A DNA stretch of 64,000 nucleotides from Candidatus Pullilachnospira intestinigallinarum (GCA_018711275.1 DVIN01000021.1:62001-126000); one strand, 5' to 3'; shown: positions 35,712-44,233, counted from the stretch's first letter. The notes: generated from the letters alone by a model not told the origin. Numbers and translations are program-made.

Positions 35712-35740
35712 GAGTATAGACAGAAAGACCAGGTGGTTTC

Positions 35741-37663
35741 ATGGGAATAATAAAAGCAACAAAACTGGTGTATGATTATCTGAAATACGGAGAGGATGGC
35801 CAGGAGCCGGAGGTGAACCGGGCCATCGACCAGGTGGATCTGGATGTGAAGGAAGGCCAGTTTATAGCGGTACTGGGTCATAATGGCAGCGGAAAATCCA
35901 CGCTGGCCAAGCAGATCAATGCGCTGCTGGTACCCACAGAAGGAACGCTGTGGGTGGATCAGATGGATACCTCCTCCGAGGCGGATGTATGGAAAATCCG
36001 TCAGAAAGCGGGCATGGTATTTCAGAATCCGGACAATCAGATTATCGGAAATATGGTGGAAGAGGACGTGGGATTCGGCCCGGAAAATCTGGGCGTACCC
36101 ACGGAGGATATCTGGAAGCGGGTGGACGAGAGCCTGCAGGCGGTGGGGATGACCGCCTACCGCCGTCAGTCCCCCAACAAGCTGTCCGGCGGTCAGAAAC
36201 AGCGGGTGGCCATCGCCGGGGTTATGGCCATGCATCCCCGGTGCATCGTGCTGGACGAGCCCACCGCCATGCTGGACCCCAACGGACGAAAAGAGGTGCT
36301 GAAGGCGGTGCGCAGGCTGAATCAGCAGGAAGGCGTCACGGTGATTCTGATCACTCATTATATGGAGGAAGTGGTGTTCGCGGATGATATCTATGTGATG
36401 GACAGCGGACGCATTGTGATGCACGGCACGCCCCGGGAAATTTTTTCACAGGTGGATCAGCTGAAGAAATACCGGCTGGATGTTCCGCAGGCAACGCTGC
36501 TGGCTCATGAGCTGATTCAGGCAGGGGTACCCTTGAAGGAGGGAATTCTCACAAGAGAAGAGCTGGTGGAGGAACTGACCGGGAAAGAAATCCGTATTCC
36601 GCAGTCTGCGGCGTGCGGAAAGAAAGTTCGGGAAGAGAAGCCGGACAGAAGCGAAGAGCACGGGGCGGAGGATGAAAGACGCAGAAGATCCGAAGCAGAG
36701 AACCGGGATATACCGGAGGCAGAAAACGAGAGGACGGCGGCGGAAAGCCAGGTCATCCCGGACTCCGGGATGGCGCAGGGCAATATAAACGAAGGAAAGC
36801 CGGTGCTCAGACTGGAGCATGTGTACTATACCTACAGTCCGGGAACCGCCTATGAGATGCATGCCCTGAAGGATGTGAACCTTACGCTTCCCCAGGGCCA
36901 GTTTGTGGGAATGATCGGCCACACCGGCAGCGGAAAGTCCACGCTGACGCAGCTGCTGAACGGTCTGGTGCAGCCCACCCGGGGGAAGGTGTATTTTGAA
37001 GGGGAAGATATCTGGCAGGAGAATTATCCGCTTCGCAGTCTGAGAAGTCAGGTGGGGCTGGTATTCCAGTATCCGGAGCATCAGCTGTTTGAGACGGATG
37101 TACTGTCGGACGTATGTTTCGGCCCCAAAAATCAGGGTCTTTCCCAGGAGGAATGTGAGAAAAGAGCCCGGGAGGCCCTCAATCATGTGGGACTTGGAGA
37201 ATCGTTTTACGCGAAATCTCCTTTCGAACTGTCCGGCGGTCAGAAACGCCGGGTGGCCATTGCCGGCGTACTGGCCATGAATCCCAAGGTGCTGATTCTG
37301 GACGAGCCTACCGCGGGGCTGGATCCCAGAGGACGGGATGAAATTCTGGATCAGATTGCCGGCCTCCACCGGGTGCGGGGGATCACCATTCTTCTGGTAT
37401 CCCACAGTATGGAGGATATCGCCCGCTATGTGGAACGGATTATCGTAATGAACCATGGGGAGAAAGCTTTCGACGGCCCGCCCAAACAGGTATTTTCCCA
37501 TTATAAGGAGCTGGAGGCCATGGGGCTGGCAGCTCCCCAGATTACCTATATTGTTCACGATCTGAGGGAAGCGGGACTTAAAGTGGATACGGAAGCTACC
37601 ACTGTGGAAGAAGCCAGAGATACGATTCTTTCGGCGCTGAGGGAAAGAGGAGAATTATGTTAA
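35741..37663 (+). CDS. ecfA: fused EcfA1-EcfA2 energy-coupling factor ATPase
   Basis: 640 aa: two complete ABC ATPases in one chain, normally two adjacent genes. First: Walker A GHNGSGKST near residue 46, signature KLSGGQKQR, Walker B CIVLDEPTAMLDP. Second: GHTGSGKST near 394, ELSGGQKRR, VLILDEPTAGLDP. Between them lies an about 65-residue charged linker rich in Glu, Arg and Ala (residues 285-350), expected to be disordered. With EcfT and exchangeable S subunits it powers vitamin uptake. Overlaps ecfT by 7 bases. Confidence 0.94.
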   Translation: MGIIKATKLVYDYLKYGEDGQEPEVNRAIDQVDLDVKEGQFIAVLGHNGSGKSTLAKQINALLVPTEGTLWVDQMDTSSEADVWKIRQKAGMVFQNPDNQIIGNMVEEDVGFGPENLGVPTEDIWKRVDESLQAVGMTAYRRQSPNKLSGGQKQRVAIAGVMAMHPRCIVLDEPTAMLDPNGRKEVLKAVRRLNQQEGVTVILITHYMEEVVFADDIYVMDSGRIVMHGTPREIFSQVDQLKKYRLDVPQATLLAHELIQAGVPLKEGILTREELVEELTGKEIRIPQSAACGKKVREEKPDRSEEHGAEDERRRRSEAENRDIPEAENERTAAESQVIPDSGMAQGNINEGKPVLRLEHVYYTYSPGTAYEMHALKDVNLTLPQGQFVGMIGHTGSGKSTLTQLLNGLVQPTRGKVYFEGEDIWQENYPLRSLRSQVGLVFQYPEHQLFETDVLSDVCFGPKNQGLSQEECEKRAREALNHVGLGESFYAKSPFELSGGQKRRVAIAGVLAMNPKVLILDEPTAGLDPRGRDEILDQIAGLHRVRGITILLVSHSMEDIARYVERIIVMNHGEKAFDGPPKQVFSHYKELEAMGLAAPQITYIVHDLREAGLKVDTEATTVEEARDTILSALRERGELC

Positions 37664-38460
37664 GAGATATTACAATCGGACAGTATTATCCGGTGAATTC
37701 CATTCTGCACAGACTGGATCCCCGGGTAAAGCTGGTGAGTACGCTGATTTATATCGTTTCGCTGTTTGTATTTCATTCCATCATCGGATATGGAGTGGCA
37801 GCTGTTTTTCTGGCGGCCATGATCTGGCTGTCTCAGGTACCCTTCCGGTTTATGGTGAAGGGGTTGAAGCCGGTGGTGGTGCTGCTGTGCATTACGCTGT
37901 TTTTCAATCTGATTTTTACGCCGGGGGAGGCGGTATTTTCCTTCTGGATCATCACTGTGACCAGAGAAGGAATTCAGCTGGCGGTACGGATGGGAATCCG
38001 TCTGGTATTTCTGGTGATCGGCGCCTCTCTGATGACGCTGACCACCACGCCCAATCAGCTGACGGACGGTCTGGAACGGCTGTTGAAACCACTGAACCGG
38101 ATTCATGTGCCGGTGCATGAGATTTCCATGATTATGTCCATCGCACTGCGTTTTATTCCCATTCTGCTGGATGAGACGGACAAAATCATGAAAGCGCAGA
38201 CAGCCAGAGGCGCGGATTTTGAAAGCGGCGGCCTGATCCGGAAGGTGAAGGCCATGGTACCGCTGCTGGTACCGCTGTTTATCTCAGCGTTTCGCCGGGC
38301 CAACGATTTGGCCATGGCCATGGAGGCCAGATGCTATCACGGCGGCGAGGGAAGAACCCAGATGAAACCGCTGATCTATCAGAAACGGGATTATGTGGCT
38401 TACGGGATTGTGTGGGCCTATCTGGCGGTGAGTATCGTATTTCGGGTGCTGGGGATTTGA
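37657..38460 (+). CDS. ecfT: energy-coupling factor transporter transmembrane protein EcfT
   Basis: 267 aa membrane scaffold connecting ATPases and S subunits. Opens LRDITIGQYYPVNSILHRLDPRVKL, typical of EcfT; several membrane helices follow. The coupling helices carry ALRFIPILLDETDKIMKAQTARGAD and FRRANDLAMAMEARCY, both with the A-R-G or A-R-C signatures that contact the ATPases. Translationally coupled to ecfA. Confidence 0.96.
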   Translation: MLRDITIGQYYPVNSILHRLDPRVKLVSTLIYIVSLFVFHSIIGYGVAAVFLAAMIWLSQVPFRFMVKGLKPVVVLLCITLFFNLIFTPGEAVFSFWIITVTREGIQLAVRMGIRLVFLVIGASLMTLTTTPNQLTDGLERLLKPLNRIHVPVHEISMIMSIALRFIPILLDETDKIMKAQTARGADFESGGLIRKVKAMVPLLVPLFISAFRRANDLAMAMEARCYHGGEGRTQMKPLIYQKRDYVAYGIVWAYLAVSIVFRVLGI

Positions 38461-38511
38461 AATTAAGTTTTTCGCCTTTTTGTCCGGCGGAAAACAGAGG
38501 GGAGCGCATGT

Positions 38512-39273
38512 ATGAAGCGGGTAAAACTGATCGTGGCTTATGACGGAACCAATTACTGCGGGTGGCAGGTACAGCCCAATGGTCTGTCTGTGCAGGAGGT
38601 GGTGAACCGGTGTCTGCGGGAACTTCTGAAAGAGGATATCTCCGTCATCGGAGCCAGCCGCACCGACGCGGGCGTTCATGCCCTGGGAAATGTCTGCGTA
38701 TTCGACACCCACTCCCGGATGCCTGCGGAGAGAATTTCTCTGGCGCTCAACACCTATCTGCCGCCGGATATCCGGATTCAGGATTCCTGCCAGGTGCCGG
38801 AGGATTTTCATCCCAGATTTCAGAAAACCATAAAGACTTATGAATATCGGATTTACAACCGGAAATTTCCTGATCCCACCAAGCGGCTGTATACGTTTTT
38901 CTATTATTATCCGCTGGATGTGGAGAAAATGCGTCAGGGAGCCGCGTATCTGGTGGGGGAGCATGATTTTCGCAGTTTTTCCACCGCAAAGCCGGGGGTG
39001 GACAATACGGTGCGCACCATCCATTCGCTGGAGGTGAGCCGCTCTGCGGATGATGTGATTACCCTGCGGATCACCGGAAATGGCTTCCTCTATAATATGG
39101 TGCGGATCATCGCCGGAACACTGATCCGGGTGGGAGGCGGCGCGTATCCTCCGGAGCAGGTAAAGCAAATCCTGGATGCCAGGGACCGGAATCTGGCCGG
39201 AGAGACTGCCCGGCCGGAGGGACTGACACTGATGGAGATCCGTTATCCGGACTGGGAACGGGCGGGAGAATAA
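38512..39273 (+). CDS. truA: tRNA pseudouridine(38-40) synthase TruA
   Basis: 253 aa. Catalytic Asp lies in GASRTDAGVHALGNV. LIVAYDGTNYCGWQVQPN opens the protein and FLYNMVRIIAGTLIRVG is the conserved C-terminal block. Modifies the anticodon stem of tRNAs. Fixed position between ecfT and rplM in this lineage; 51 bases after ecfT. Confidence 0.96.
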   Translation: MKRVKLIVAYDGTNYCGWQVQPNGLSVQEVVNRCLRELLKEDISVIGASRTDAGVHALGNVCVFDTHSRMPAERISLALNTYLPPDIRIQDSCQVPEDFHPRFQKTIKTYEYRIYNRKFPDPTKRLYTFFYYYPLDVEKMRQGAAYLVGEHDFRSFSTAKPGVDNTVRTIHSLEVSRSADDVITLRITGNGFLYNMVRIIAGTLIRVGGGAYPPEQVKQILDARDRNLAGETARPEGLTLMEIRYPDWERAGE

Positions 39274-39298
39274 GCGTGACAGGAAAGCCGGAAAGAAA

Positions 39299-39321
39299 AA
39301 CCGTAATGAACAGGTACGGTT
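39299..39321. repeat. solo AACCGTA/TACGGTT inverted repeat
   Basis: AACCGTA-N9-TACGGTT, a 7-bp perfect stem after truA and before the rplM promoter. The arms are the same as those of array 2, but the spacing is shorter (23 rather than 30 bases overall). It could be a simple hairpin at the truA end. Confidence 0.5.
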
Positions 39322-39346
39322 GTTATGAAAAACATGAAAAAAACGG

Positions 39347-39375
39347 TTGACACGCACGGCCGCGTATAATATAAT
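39347..39375 (+). promoter_or_regulatory. rplM-rpsI promoter
   Basis: TTGACA (39347-39352), 17-bp spacer, TATAAT (39370-39375); an overlapping TATAAT lies 5 bases earlier. The strongest promoter in the window, fitting a ribosomal protein operon. Confidence 0.9.
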
Positions 39376-39381
39376 ATCTCA

Positions 39382-39479
39382 ATGTGACGAAGTGCGTAAA
39401 TACCTGACCATAGCCCCGGTAAGGGTATTTTCCATGATAGATCCAACAGTTTAATTCAGATAATACAGGAGGGAAATCC
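39382..39479 (+). promoter_or_regulatory. probable L13 leader (autoregulatory RNA)
   Basis: About 98-base leader. AAATACC (39398-39404) pairs with GGTATTT (39424-39430) around a GC-rich middle containing AGCCCCGG. L13 leaders that bind the ribosomal protein are known upstream of rplM in Firmicutes; position and size fit, but I did not confirm the family consensus base by base. Confidence 0.5.
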
Positions 39480-39908
39480 ATGAACAGTTTTATGGCTAAT
39501 CCGGATAAGATTGAGAGAAAATGGTATGTAGTTGATGCTGAAGGATGTACACTGGGCCGTCTGGCTTCAGAGGTTGCCAGTGTTTTAAGAGGAAAGAACA
39601 AACCCGTCTTCACTCCTCATGTGGATACCGGTGATTATGTGATCGTAATCAACGCTGAGAAAGTGAAAGTAACCGGAAAGAAACTGGATCAGAAAGTATA
39701 TTACAGCCATTCCGATTATGTAGGCGGAATGAAAGAAACCACTCTGAAAGAGATGTTGGCAAAGAAACCGGAGAAGGTTGTTGAGCTGGCCGTGAAAGGT
39801 ATGCTGCCCAAGGGACCCCTGGGAAGACAGATGATCAAGAAGCTTCATGTGTATGCCGGAGCAGAGCATGCTCACGCAGCACAGAAACCGGAAGTATTAA
39901 CATTTTAA
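39480..39908 (+). CDS. rplM: 50S ribosomal protein L13
   Basis: 142 aa. [20 protein letters not shown] then [18 protein letters not shown], and the late [21 protein letters not shown] are canonical L13 blocks. Ribosome site AGGAGGG. Cotranscribed with rpsI 17 bases downstream. Confidence 0.98.
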   Translation: MNSFMANPDKIERKWYVVDAEGCTLGRLASEVASVLRGKNKPVFTPHVDTGDYVIVINAEKVKVTGKKLDQKVYYSHSDYVGGMKETTLKEMLAKKPEKVVELAVKGMLPKGPLGRQMIKKLHVYAGAEHAHAAQKPEVLTF

Positions 39909-39925
39909 TGAGGAGGTAAGGAACA

Positions 39926-40318
39926 TTGGCTAATACAAGATTCTACGGAACAGGAAGAAGAAAAAAATCTATCGCAAGAGTATATCTGATGCCGGGAACC
40001 GGTAAGATCACCGTCAACAAAAGAGATATCGACGATTACTTTGGTCTGGAGACCCTGAAAGTGGTTGTTCGTCAGCCCCTGGCTGCCACCGATACCAGCG
40101 ACAAGTTCGATGTTCTGGTAAATGTTCACGGCGGCGGATTCACCGGACAGGCTGGAGCTATCCGTCATGGAATCTCCCGCGCGCTGCTGCAGGCAGACGC
40201 CGAGTACAGACCGATCCTGAAAAAAGCAGGATATCTGACCCGCGATCCGAGAATGAAAGAGAGAAAGAAATACGGTCTCAAAGCAGCCCGTCGCGCACCG
40301 CAGTTCTCCAAACGATAA
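39926..40318 (+). CDS. rpsI: 30S ribosomal protein S9
   Basis: 130 aa. [19 protein letters not shown] at the N-terminus and the basic tail ending [12 protein letters not shown], which reaches the P-site tRNA. Start codon is TTG 39926, with AGGAGG at good spacing; no ATG fits. Confidence 0.97.
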   Translation: MANTRFYGTGRRKKSIARVYLMPGTGKITVNKRDIDDYFGLETLKVVVRQPLAATDTSDKFDVLVNVHGGGFTGQAGAIRHGISRALLQADAEYRPILKKAGYLTRDPRMKERKKYGLKAARRAPQFSKR

Positions 40319-40350
40319 TCTCGGTTACGCAGAATATCAAAAGAAATCTT

Positions 40351-40380
40351 ATCCCGGGAGTTTCGGCTTCCGGGATTTTT
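40351..40380 (+). terminator. terminator of the rplM-rpsI operon
   Basis: ATCCCGGGAG pairs with CTTCCGGGAT around TTTCGG with one mismatch, followed by TTTTT. Confidence 0.9.
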
Positions 40381-40441
40381 CAAACAAATCTGAAATCATT
40401 TCATACATACGCAGCCAGTTTTGGTAACAGATGGACTGCTG

Positions 40442-40876
40442 CAACGGTTCAAATGCCAGAAAATCCAAAATCAACCGCAAGAACAGTGTCGAGAGTACGG
40501 TTCAAATTTCAGGAAAACCAAAATCAACCGTAAGAATCATGTCGAGAGTACGGTTCAAATGCCCAAAAATCCAAAATCAACCGTAAGAATCATGTCGAGA
40601 GTACGGTTCGAAAATCAAAAATTGCAAAATCAACCGTAAGAACAGTGTTGTGAGTACGGTTCAAAAATCAAAAAAACAAAAATCAACCGTAAGAACAGTG
40701 TTGTGAGTACGGTTCAAATTTCAGGAAAACCAAAATCAACCGTAAGAATCATGTCGAGAGTGCGGTTCAAATGCCAAAAAATCTAAAATCAACCGTAAGA
40801 ACAGTGTCGTGAGTACGGTTCGAATGCCAAAAAATCCTGTTTTTAGCCGTATAAGACAAGTAAGGACTGCGGTTTT
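40442..40876. repeat. tandem array 2: 53-bp units with AACCGT/ACGGTT inverted repeat
   Basis: CCG anchors fall at 40475, 40528, 40581, 40634, 40687, 40740 and 40793, each 53 bp apart; a degenerate last unit has its anchor at 40847 and a partial first unit ends near 40449. Each unit contains AACCGTA, 16 bases, TACGGTT (30 bp overall), then a 23-bp A-rich stretch ending AAAATC. Inner bases alternate between GAATCATGTCGAGAG and GAACAGTGTTGTGAG types. The spacers resemble each other, so this is not CRISPR. The AT-rich nuclease-like gene starts 134 bases downstream. Frames across the array merely translate the repeat. Confidence 0.92.
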
Positions 40877-41010
40877 ATGTTCTATAAATCAATTCGGACT
40901 CAGTTTCAATTCCAGAAGTTACTATTCTAAGTTACTCTATTACAGAACAGTGTCTGTTGTTTCACACATGTTTCCATTGAAATGTAAAAAATAAAAGAAA
41001 GGAAAATCAT

Positions 41011-41805
41011 ATGGAAGGTCTTAGAAAAATGTTATTGCAGGAACAGGACAGACTGGAGAAGATTCTTCAGAAGACTTCAGAACAACTGAAAGATGCTCCG
41101 CCGGGGAAACTGCGTCTGTCCAGCAGTAAAAAATGTGTTCAATATTATTATTGCGTGCCGGGAGGGAGAAAAAACGGAGAATATCTTCCAAGAGAGAAGG
41201 AGAAACTGGCATGCAGACTGGCCCAGAAATCCTATGATGAAAAGCTGATGAGACTTGCTGAAAAAAGGTTGTCTCAGATCAGAAGAATAACAGAAGATTA
41301 TGACGAGGAAGAAATTGAAAAAATATTCCTGGCTGAACATCCGGAAAGACAGAAGATGATTGAGCCGGCGGAACCTGTCTGGGAACAGCAATTGAGAAAG
41401 TGGGTTTCTGAAGATTACAAGAGAAAAGAATTTCAGGAAGATACGCCTGTCATATTAACAGAGAAGGGGGAACGGGTACGTTCAAAAACAGAAAAAATTC
41501 TTGCGGACTATTTTTACCGGAACGGTATTTTATACAAATATGAATGTCCCTTACATTTAAAGCGTTTTGGTACAGTTTACCCGGATTTCACTTTTCTTTC
41601 CAGAAAGACGAAAAAAGAAATTTACTGGGAGCATGACGGAAAAATGGATGATCCGGTATACGCACAGAATGCAGTAAGAAAAATACAGGCATATGAAGAA
41701 AATGATATTTATCCCGGCGAGCGTCTGATACTTACCTTTGAAACAGGAAAAATTGTTCTGAACACCGGAACGATAGAAAGACTTGTTTACAGATATTTAC
41801 TGTAG
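41011..41805 (+). CDS. PD-(D/E)XK nuclease-like protein next to array 2
   Basis: 264 aa, AT-rich compared with flanking genes. The N-terminal 100 residues look coiled-coil (LLQEQDRLEKILQKTSEQL) with a SSSKKCVQYYYC block. The C-terminal half resembles a restriction-type nuclease fold: VRSKTEKILADYFYRNGI (Glu161), GTVYPDFTFLSRKTKKEIYWEHDG (Asp192, Glu207, His208) and a helix with Lys224. The usual Lys of E-x-K is replaced by His in WEH. AAGGAAA precedes the ATG. No partner methylase or helicase is near. Function in relation to the array is inference. Alternative: a DUF559-like domain of unknown role. Confidence 0.6.
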   Translation: MEGLRKMLLQEQDRLEKILQKTSEQLKDAPPGKLRLSSSKKCVQYYYCVPGGRKNGEYLPREKEKLACRLAQKSYDEKLMRLAEKRLSQIRRITEDYDEEEIEKIFLAEHPERQKMIEPAEPVWEQQLRKWVSEDYKRKEFQEDTPVILTEKGERVRSKTEKILADYFYRNGILYKYECPLHLKRFGTVYPDFTFLSRKTKKEIYWEHDGKMDDPVYAQNAVRKIQAYEENDIYPGERLILTFETGKIVLNTGTIERLVYRYLL

Positions 41806-42064
41806 ATCATAGAAAACAAAAAAGGCTGTATTGGTGGCAGATAATACCAAGGTAAAAGAGCTCTATGACGTGGGTGATGTTCTGGATTCCCCTTATTTAT
41901 TAATAATTCTTAATTTCCGCAGTTTTTGATAACAGAAGCTGATAAATTTTTTATAATAGGGACCGAATAAATTTTTATCAGTTTTTCCTGCCTTTTTGTC
42001 TGTCTGAATCGTTATACAGTATAGAGAGACAAAATAAAACGGAGAGAAAGGGGGAGAAATTTCT
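41806..42064. other. AT-rich intergenic stretch
   Basis: 259 bases between the nuclease-like gene and the sigma factor. A 35-codon open stretch (41822-41929, reading KAVLVADNTKVKELYDVGD and so on) has no start codon and might be a gene remnant. The last 15 bases hold AGGGGGAG, the ribosome site of the sigma gene. Confidence 0.4.
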
Positions 42065-42745
42065 GTGGATCTGGATTTTTTACTGGTCAGAAAAATGAAG
42101 CAGGGTGATGAAGACGCCTTCGATTTGTTTGTCCGCAAGTATTACAGAGATATTTTGTCTTTCTGCAGTTACCACTGCTGCGATAAGGAAGATGCGGAAG
42201 ATCTGACGCAGGAGACTTTTATCCGTTTTTTCACCAGCCTCTCTGTCTACCGTCATAAGGGAAAAATAAAAAATTATCTGTATACCATAGCCAAGCATCT
42301 GTGCATGGATCATCAGAAAAAGGTAAGGGAGATACCCACTGAGGACGAATGGCTGACGGAAAAGGCGGAGGATGGGGAGCAGAAAAAGGATTCGGTTCTG
42401 AACCGGCTTGCGTTGGAAGCCGCGTTGGCGAAGCTTTCGGAGGAGTTTCGGGAAGTGATTATTCTTTATTATTTTGAGGAACTGAAAATTGCGGAGATCG
42501 CCCGGCTGCAGGGACTGACGGTCTCTGAGAAAACTGAGAAAAAGAAAAAAGAGACATGGGTTTCTGAGGGCGGGGATTGCCCTGCTGGCGGTGCTCCTTG
42601 CCTTCGTGGCGCTGAAAAATTTTCCGGCAGGCGCAATTTCCTCCCTTCTGGGAGGGCTGCCTGCGGGGGCAAAAACGGCCACTCTGGACAATGGCTGGAA
42701 TCTGATTCTGATCAACCGGGAGAATTATATTCCAGAGGATTATAA
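42065..42745 (+). CDS. ECF sigma factor with disrupted region 4
   Basis: Starts GTG 42065 behind AGGGGGAG. Residues 1-90 form a normal sigma region 2 (DEDAFDLFVRKYYRDILSF, DLTQETFIRFFTSL, NYLYTIAKHLCMDHQK). Region 4 begins (LSEEFREVIILYYFEELKIAEIARLQG) but after LTVSEKTEKKKK it breaks off; the rest in this frame (ETWVSEGGDC onward) is a shadow of the VanY gene in another frame. The second helix of the DNA-reading motif is missing. An A-rich tract at 42538-42550 marks the break. Either a degraded gene or one read across a frameshift into VanY. Confidence 0.65.
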   Translation: MDLDFLLVRKMKQGDEDAFDLFVRKYYRDILSFCSYHCCDKEDAEDLTQETFIRFFTSLSVYRHKGKIKNYLYTIAKHLCMDHQKKVREIPTEDEWLTEKAEDGEQKKDSVLNRLALEAALAKLSEEFREVIILYYFEELKIAEIARLQGLTVSEKTEKKKKETWVSEGGDCPAGGAPCLRGAEKFSGRRNFLPSGRAACGGKNGHSGQWLESDSDQPGELYSRGL

Positions 42746-43235
42746 ATTTGAACTGACGGAGCTTTCCAATGGACAGAAGGTGGATTCCCGCATCTACCCG
42801 GCCCTGCAGCAGATGTTTGACGATGCCAGGGCGGCGGGGCTGCATCTGTTTGTGGGGGCCGGGTACCGAACGGCCAAATACCAGCGGCAGCTTCTGGATG
42901 AGAAGACAGAAGCGTATGAAAACGAGGGAAACTCTCCGTCGGAGGCCAGAAAGCTGGCGGAAGCGTGGGTGGCCCTTCCGGGAACCAGCGAGCATCAGAT
43001 CGGAATCGCCGTTGATATCAATGCGGATAAGGATTATAATTCCGGTGATGAGGTTTATAACTGGCTGGCGGAAAATGCCTTCCGGTATGGCTTTATAAAA
43101 CGTTACCCTTCCGATAAAACATCCATCACAGGAGTGATCAATGAACCCTGGCACTACCGGTATGTGGGAACAGAGGCGGCCAAAGAAATACAGGACCGGG
43201 GCATTTGTCTGGAAGAATATCTGGGAGAGGCTTGA
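42591..43235 (+). CDS. VanY/LdcB-type D-Ala-D-Ala carboxypeptidase without a clear start
   Basis: M15B peptidase: HLFVGAGYRTAKYQRQL, ALPGTSEHQIGIAVDINAD (SxHxxGxAxD zinc ligands) and NEPWHYRYVG (final His). It trims peptidoglycan stem peptides outside the membrane. The frame is open back to a stop at 42516-42518, and the coding sense continues upstream of 42591 through a membrane helix (GFLRAGIALLAVLLAFVALK), but no ATG or ribosome site is present; GTG 42591 would cut the helix. Removing one A from the tract at 42545-42550 would join it to the sigma frame. Start therefore uncertain. Confidence 0.75.
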   Translation: MLLAFVALKNFPAGAISSLLGGLPAGAKTATLDNGWNLILINRENYIPEDYKFELTELSNGQKVDSRIYPALQQMFDDARAAGLHLFVGAGYRTAKYQRQLLDEKTEAYENEGNSPSEARKLAEAWVALPGTSEHQIGIAVDINADKDYNSGDEVYNWLAENAFRYGFIKRYPSDKTSITGVINEPWHYRYVGTEAAKEIQDRGICLEEYLGEA

Positions 43236-43372
43236 CTCTCACGTTACGTCATGGACTATTCTGTATTCAGAAAGTACTTTCCGCTGTTTCGGAGAGAAAG
43301 TATCCGGGCAGCGTGGTTTCACGAAACGTTGGTATCTGATGGAAAACAGCAGAGGGAGTGAGGTATGGGTTC

Positions 43373-44233
43373 ATGAAAACAGTGAAAGAAGTTTCCCGGA
43401 TCACAGGCGTCAGTGTGCGGACGCTGCATTATTACGATGAAATCGGGCTTCTGGCGCCCACAAAAGTCAGCGAGGCCGGCTACCGGCTGTATGATGAGAA
43501 GGCGCTTGAGAAGCTGCAGCAGATTCTCTTTTTCAGAGAGCTGGATATACCGCTGCGGGAGATTCAAAGGATTGTGAATCATCCGCTCCTGGCAAAGGAA
43601 GAGATACTGAAACAACAGAAAATTGCCCTGAACCGGAAGAAAATGCATCTGGAACGGGTGATTGCCGGTATCGATCAGATTCTGAGAGGAGAAAAGCAGA
43701 TGAATTTTGAAGTATTTCAGAAAGAGGATGTGGAGAAACTGTTTGAGACTTTTGTGAAAAATGCGCCGGAGCCGGTGCTGGAAGCCGCTGTCCAGGAGTT
43801 CGGAAGCGAGGAGGCATTTCGCAGAAATTATGTGGAAAAGGCATTTCAGGCTTACAACCGGCCGGAAAACAGGCAGATCCTGCTGGAGGCCTACGGAAGC
43901 AAGGAGGGCGTTATGGATGCGGCGCAGAATCCTCCGGGAAAAGAAGGGGTAGAGCAGATGCAGAAGCAGACGGATCAGGTGATGAAGCGGCTGGTGGCGT
44001 GCAAAAGAAGCGGCCTGGCGGCGGATTCCCTGGAGGCAAAGCTGCTGGCCGGGGAATATGGACTGGCCATGAAGCGCCTGGGCGGACTGAAGGAGGAACG
44101 TCAGCTGATGACGGGCATTGCCGACACTTACAGCCAGTACCCACAGGCGCGGGAGGCTCTGGATGGCCAGTATGAGGAGCCGGGAATCGCCGCGTATCTG
44201 GCGGCGGCTATCCGGGCATTTTATAACGTGTAA
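43373..44233 (+). CDS. MerR family regulator with TipAS-like effector domain
   Basis: 286 aa. MerR DNA-binding domain (VKEVSRITGVSVRTLHYYDEIGLL, GYRLYDEKALEKLQQI), dimerising coiled coil, then a C-terminal part with the TipAS pattern (EAFRRNYVEKAFQAYNRPENRQIL, LAAAIRAFYNV). TipA relatives sense thiopeptides and other drugs. Start ATG 43373; a GTG 15 bases earlier is possible. An ANT(6)-like resistance-type gene follows 86 bases downstream, so the pair may be functionally linked (inference). Confidence 0.85.
   Translation: MKTVKEVSRITGVSVRTLHYYDEIGLLAPTKVSEAGYRLYDEKALEKLQQILFFRELDIPLREIQRIVNHPLLAKEEILKQQKIALNRKKMHLERVIAGIDQILRGEKQMNFEVFQKEDVEKLFETFVKNAPEPVLEAAVQEFGSEEAFRRNYVEKAFQAYNRPENRQILLEAYGSKEGVMDAAQNPPGKEGVEQMQKQTDQVMKRLVACKRSGLAADSLEAKLLAGEYGLAMKRLGGLKEERQLMTGIADTYSQYPQAREALDGQYEEPGIAAYLAAAIRAFYNV

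Noticed and set aside
40421..40639. 72-codon frame inside array 2
   Set aside because: It only translates the 53-bp repeat in changing frames; there is no ribosome site and no family resemblance.
41822..41929. pseudogene remnant
   Set aside because: A 35-codon open stretch without start codon; too short to assign and expected by chance.
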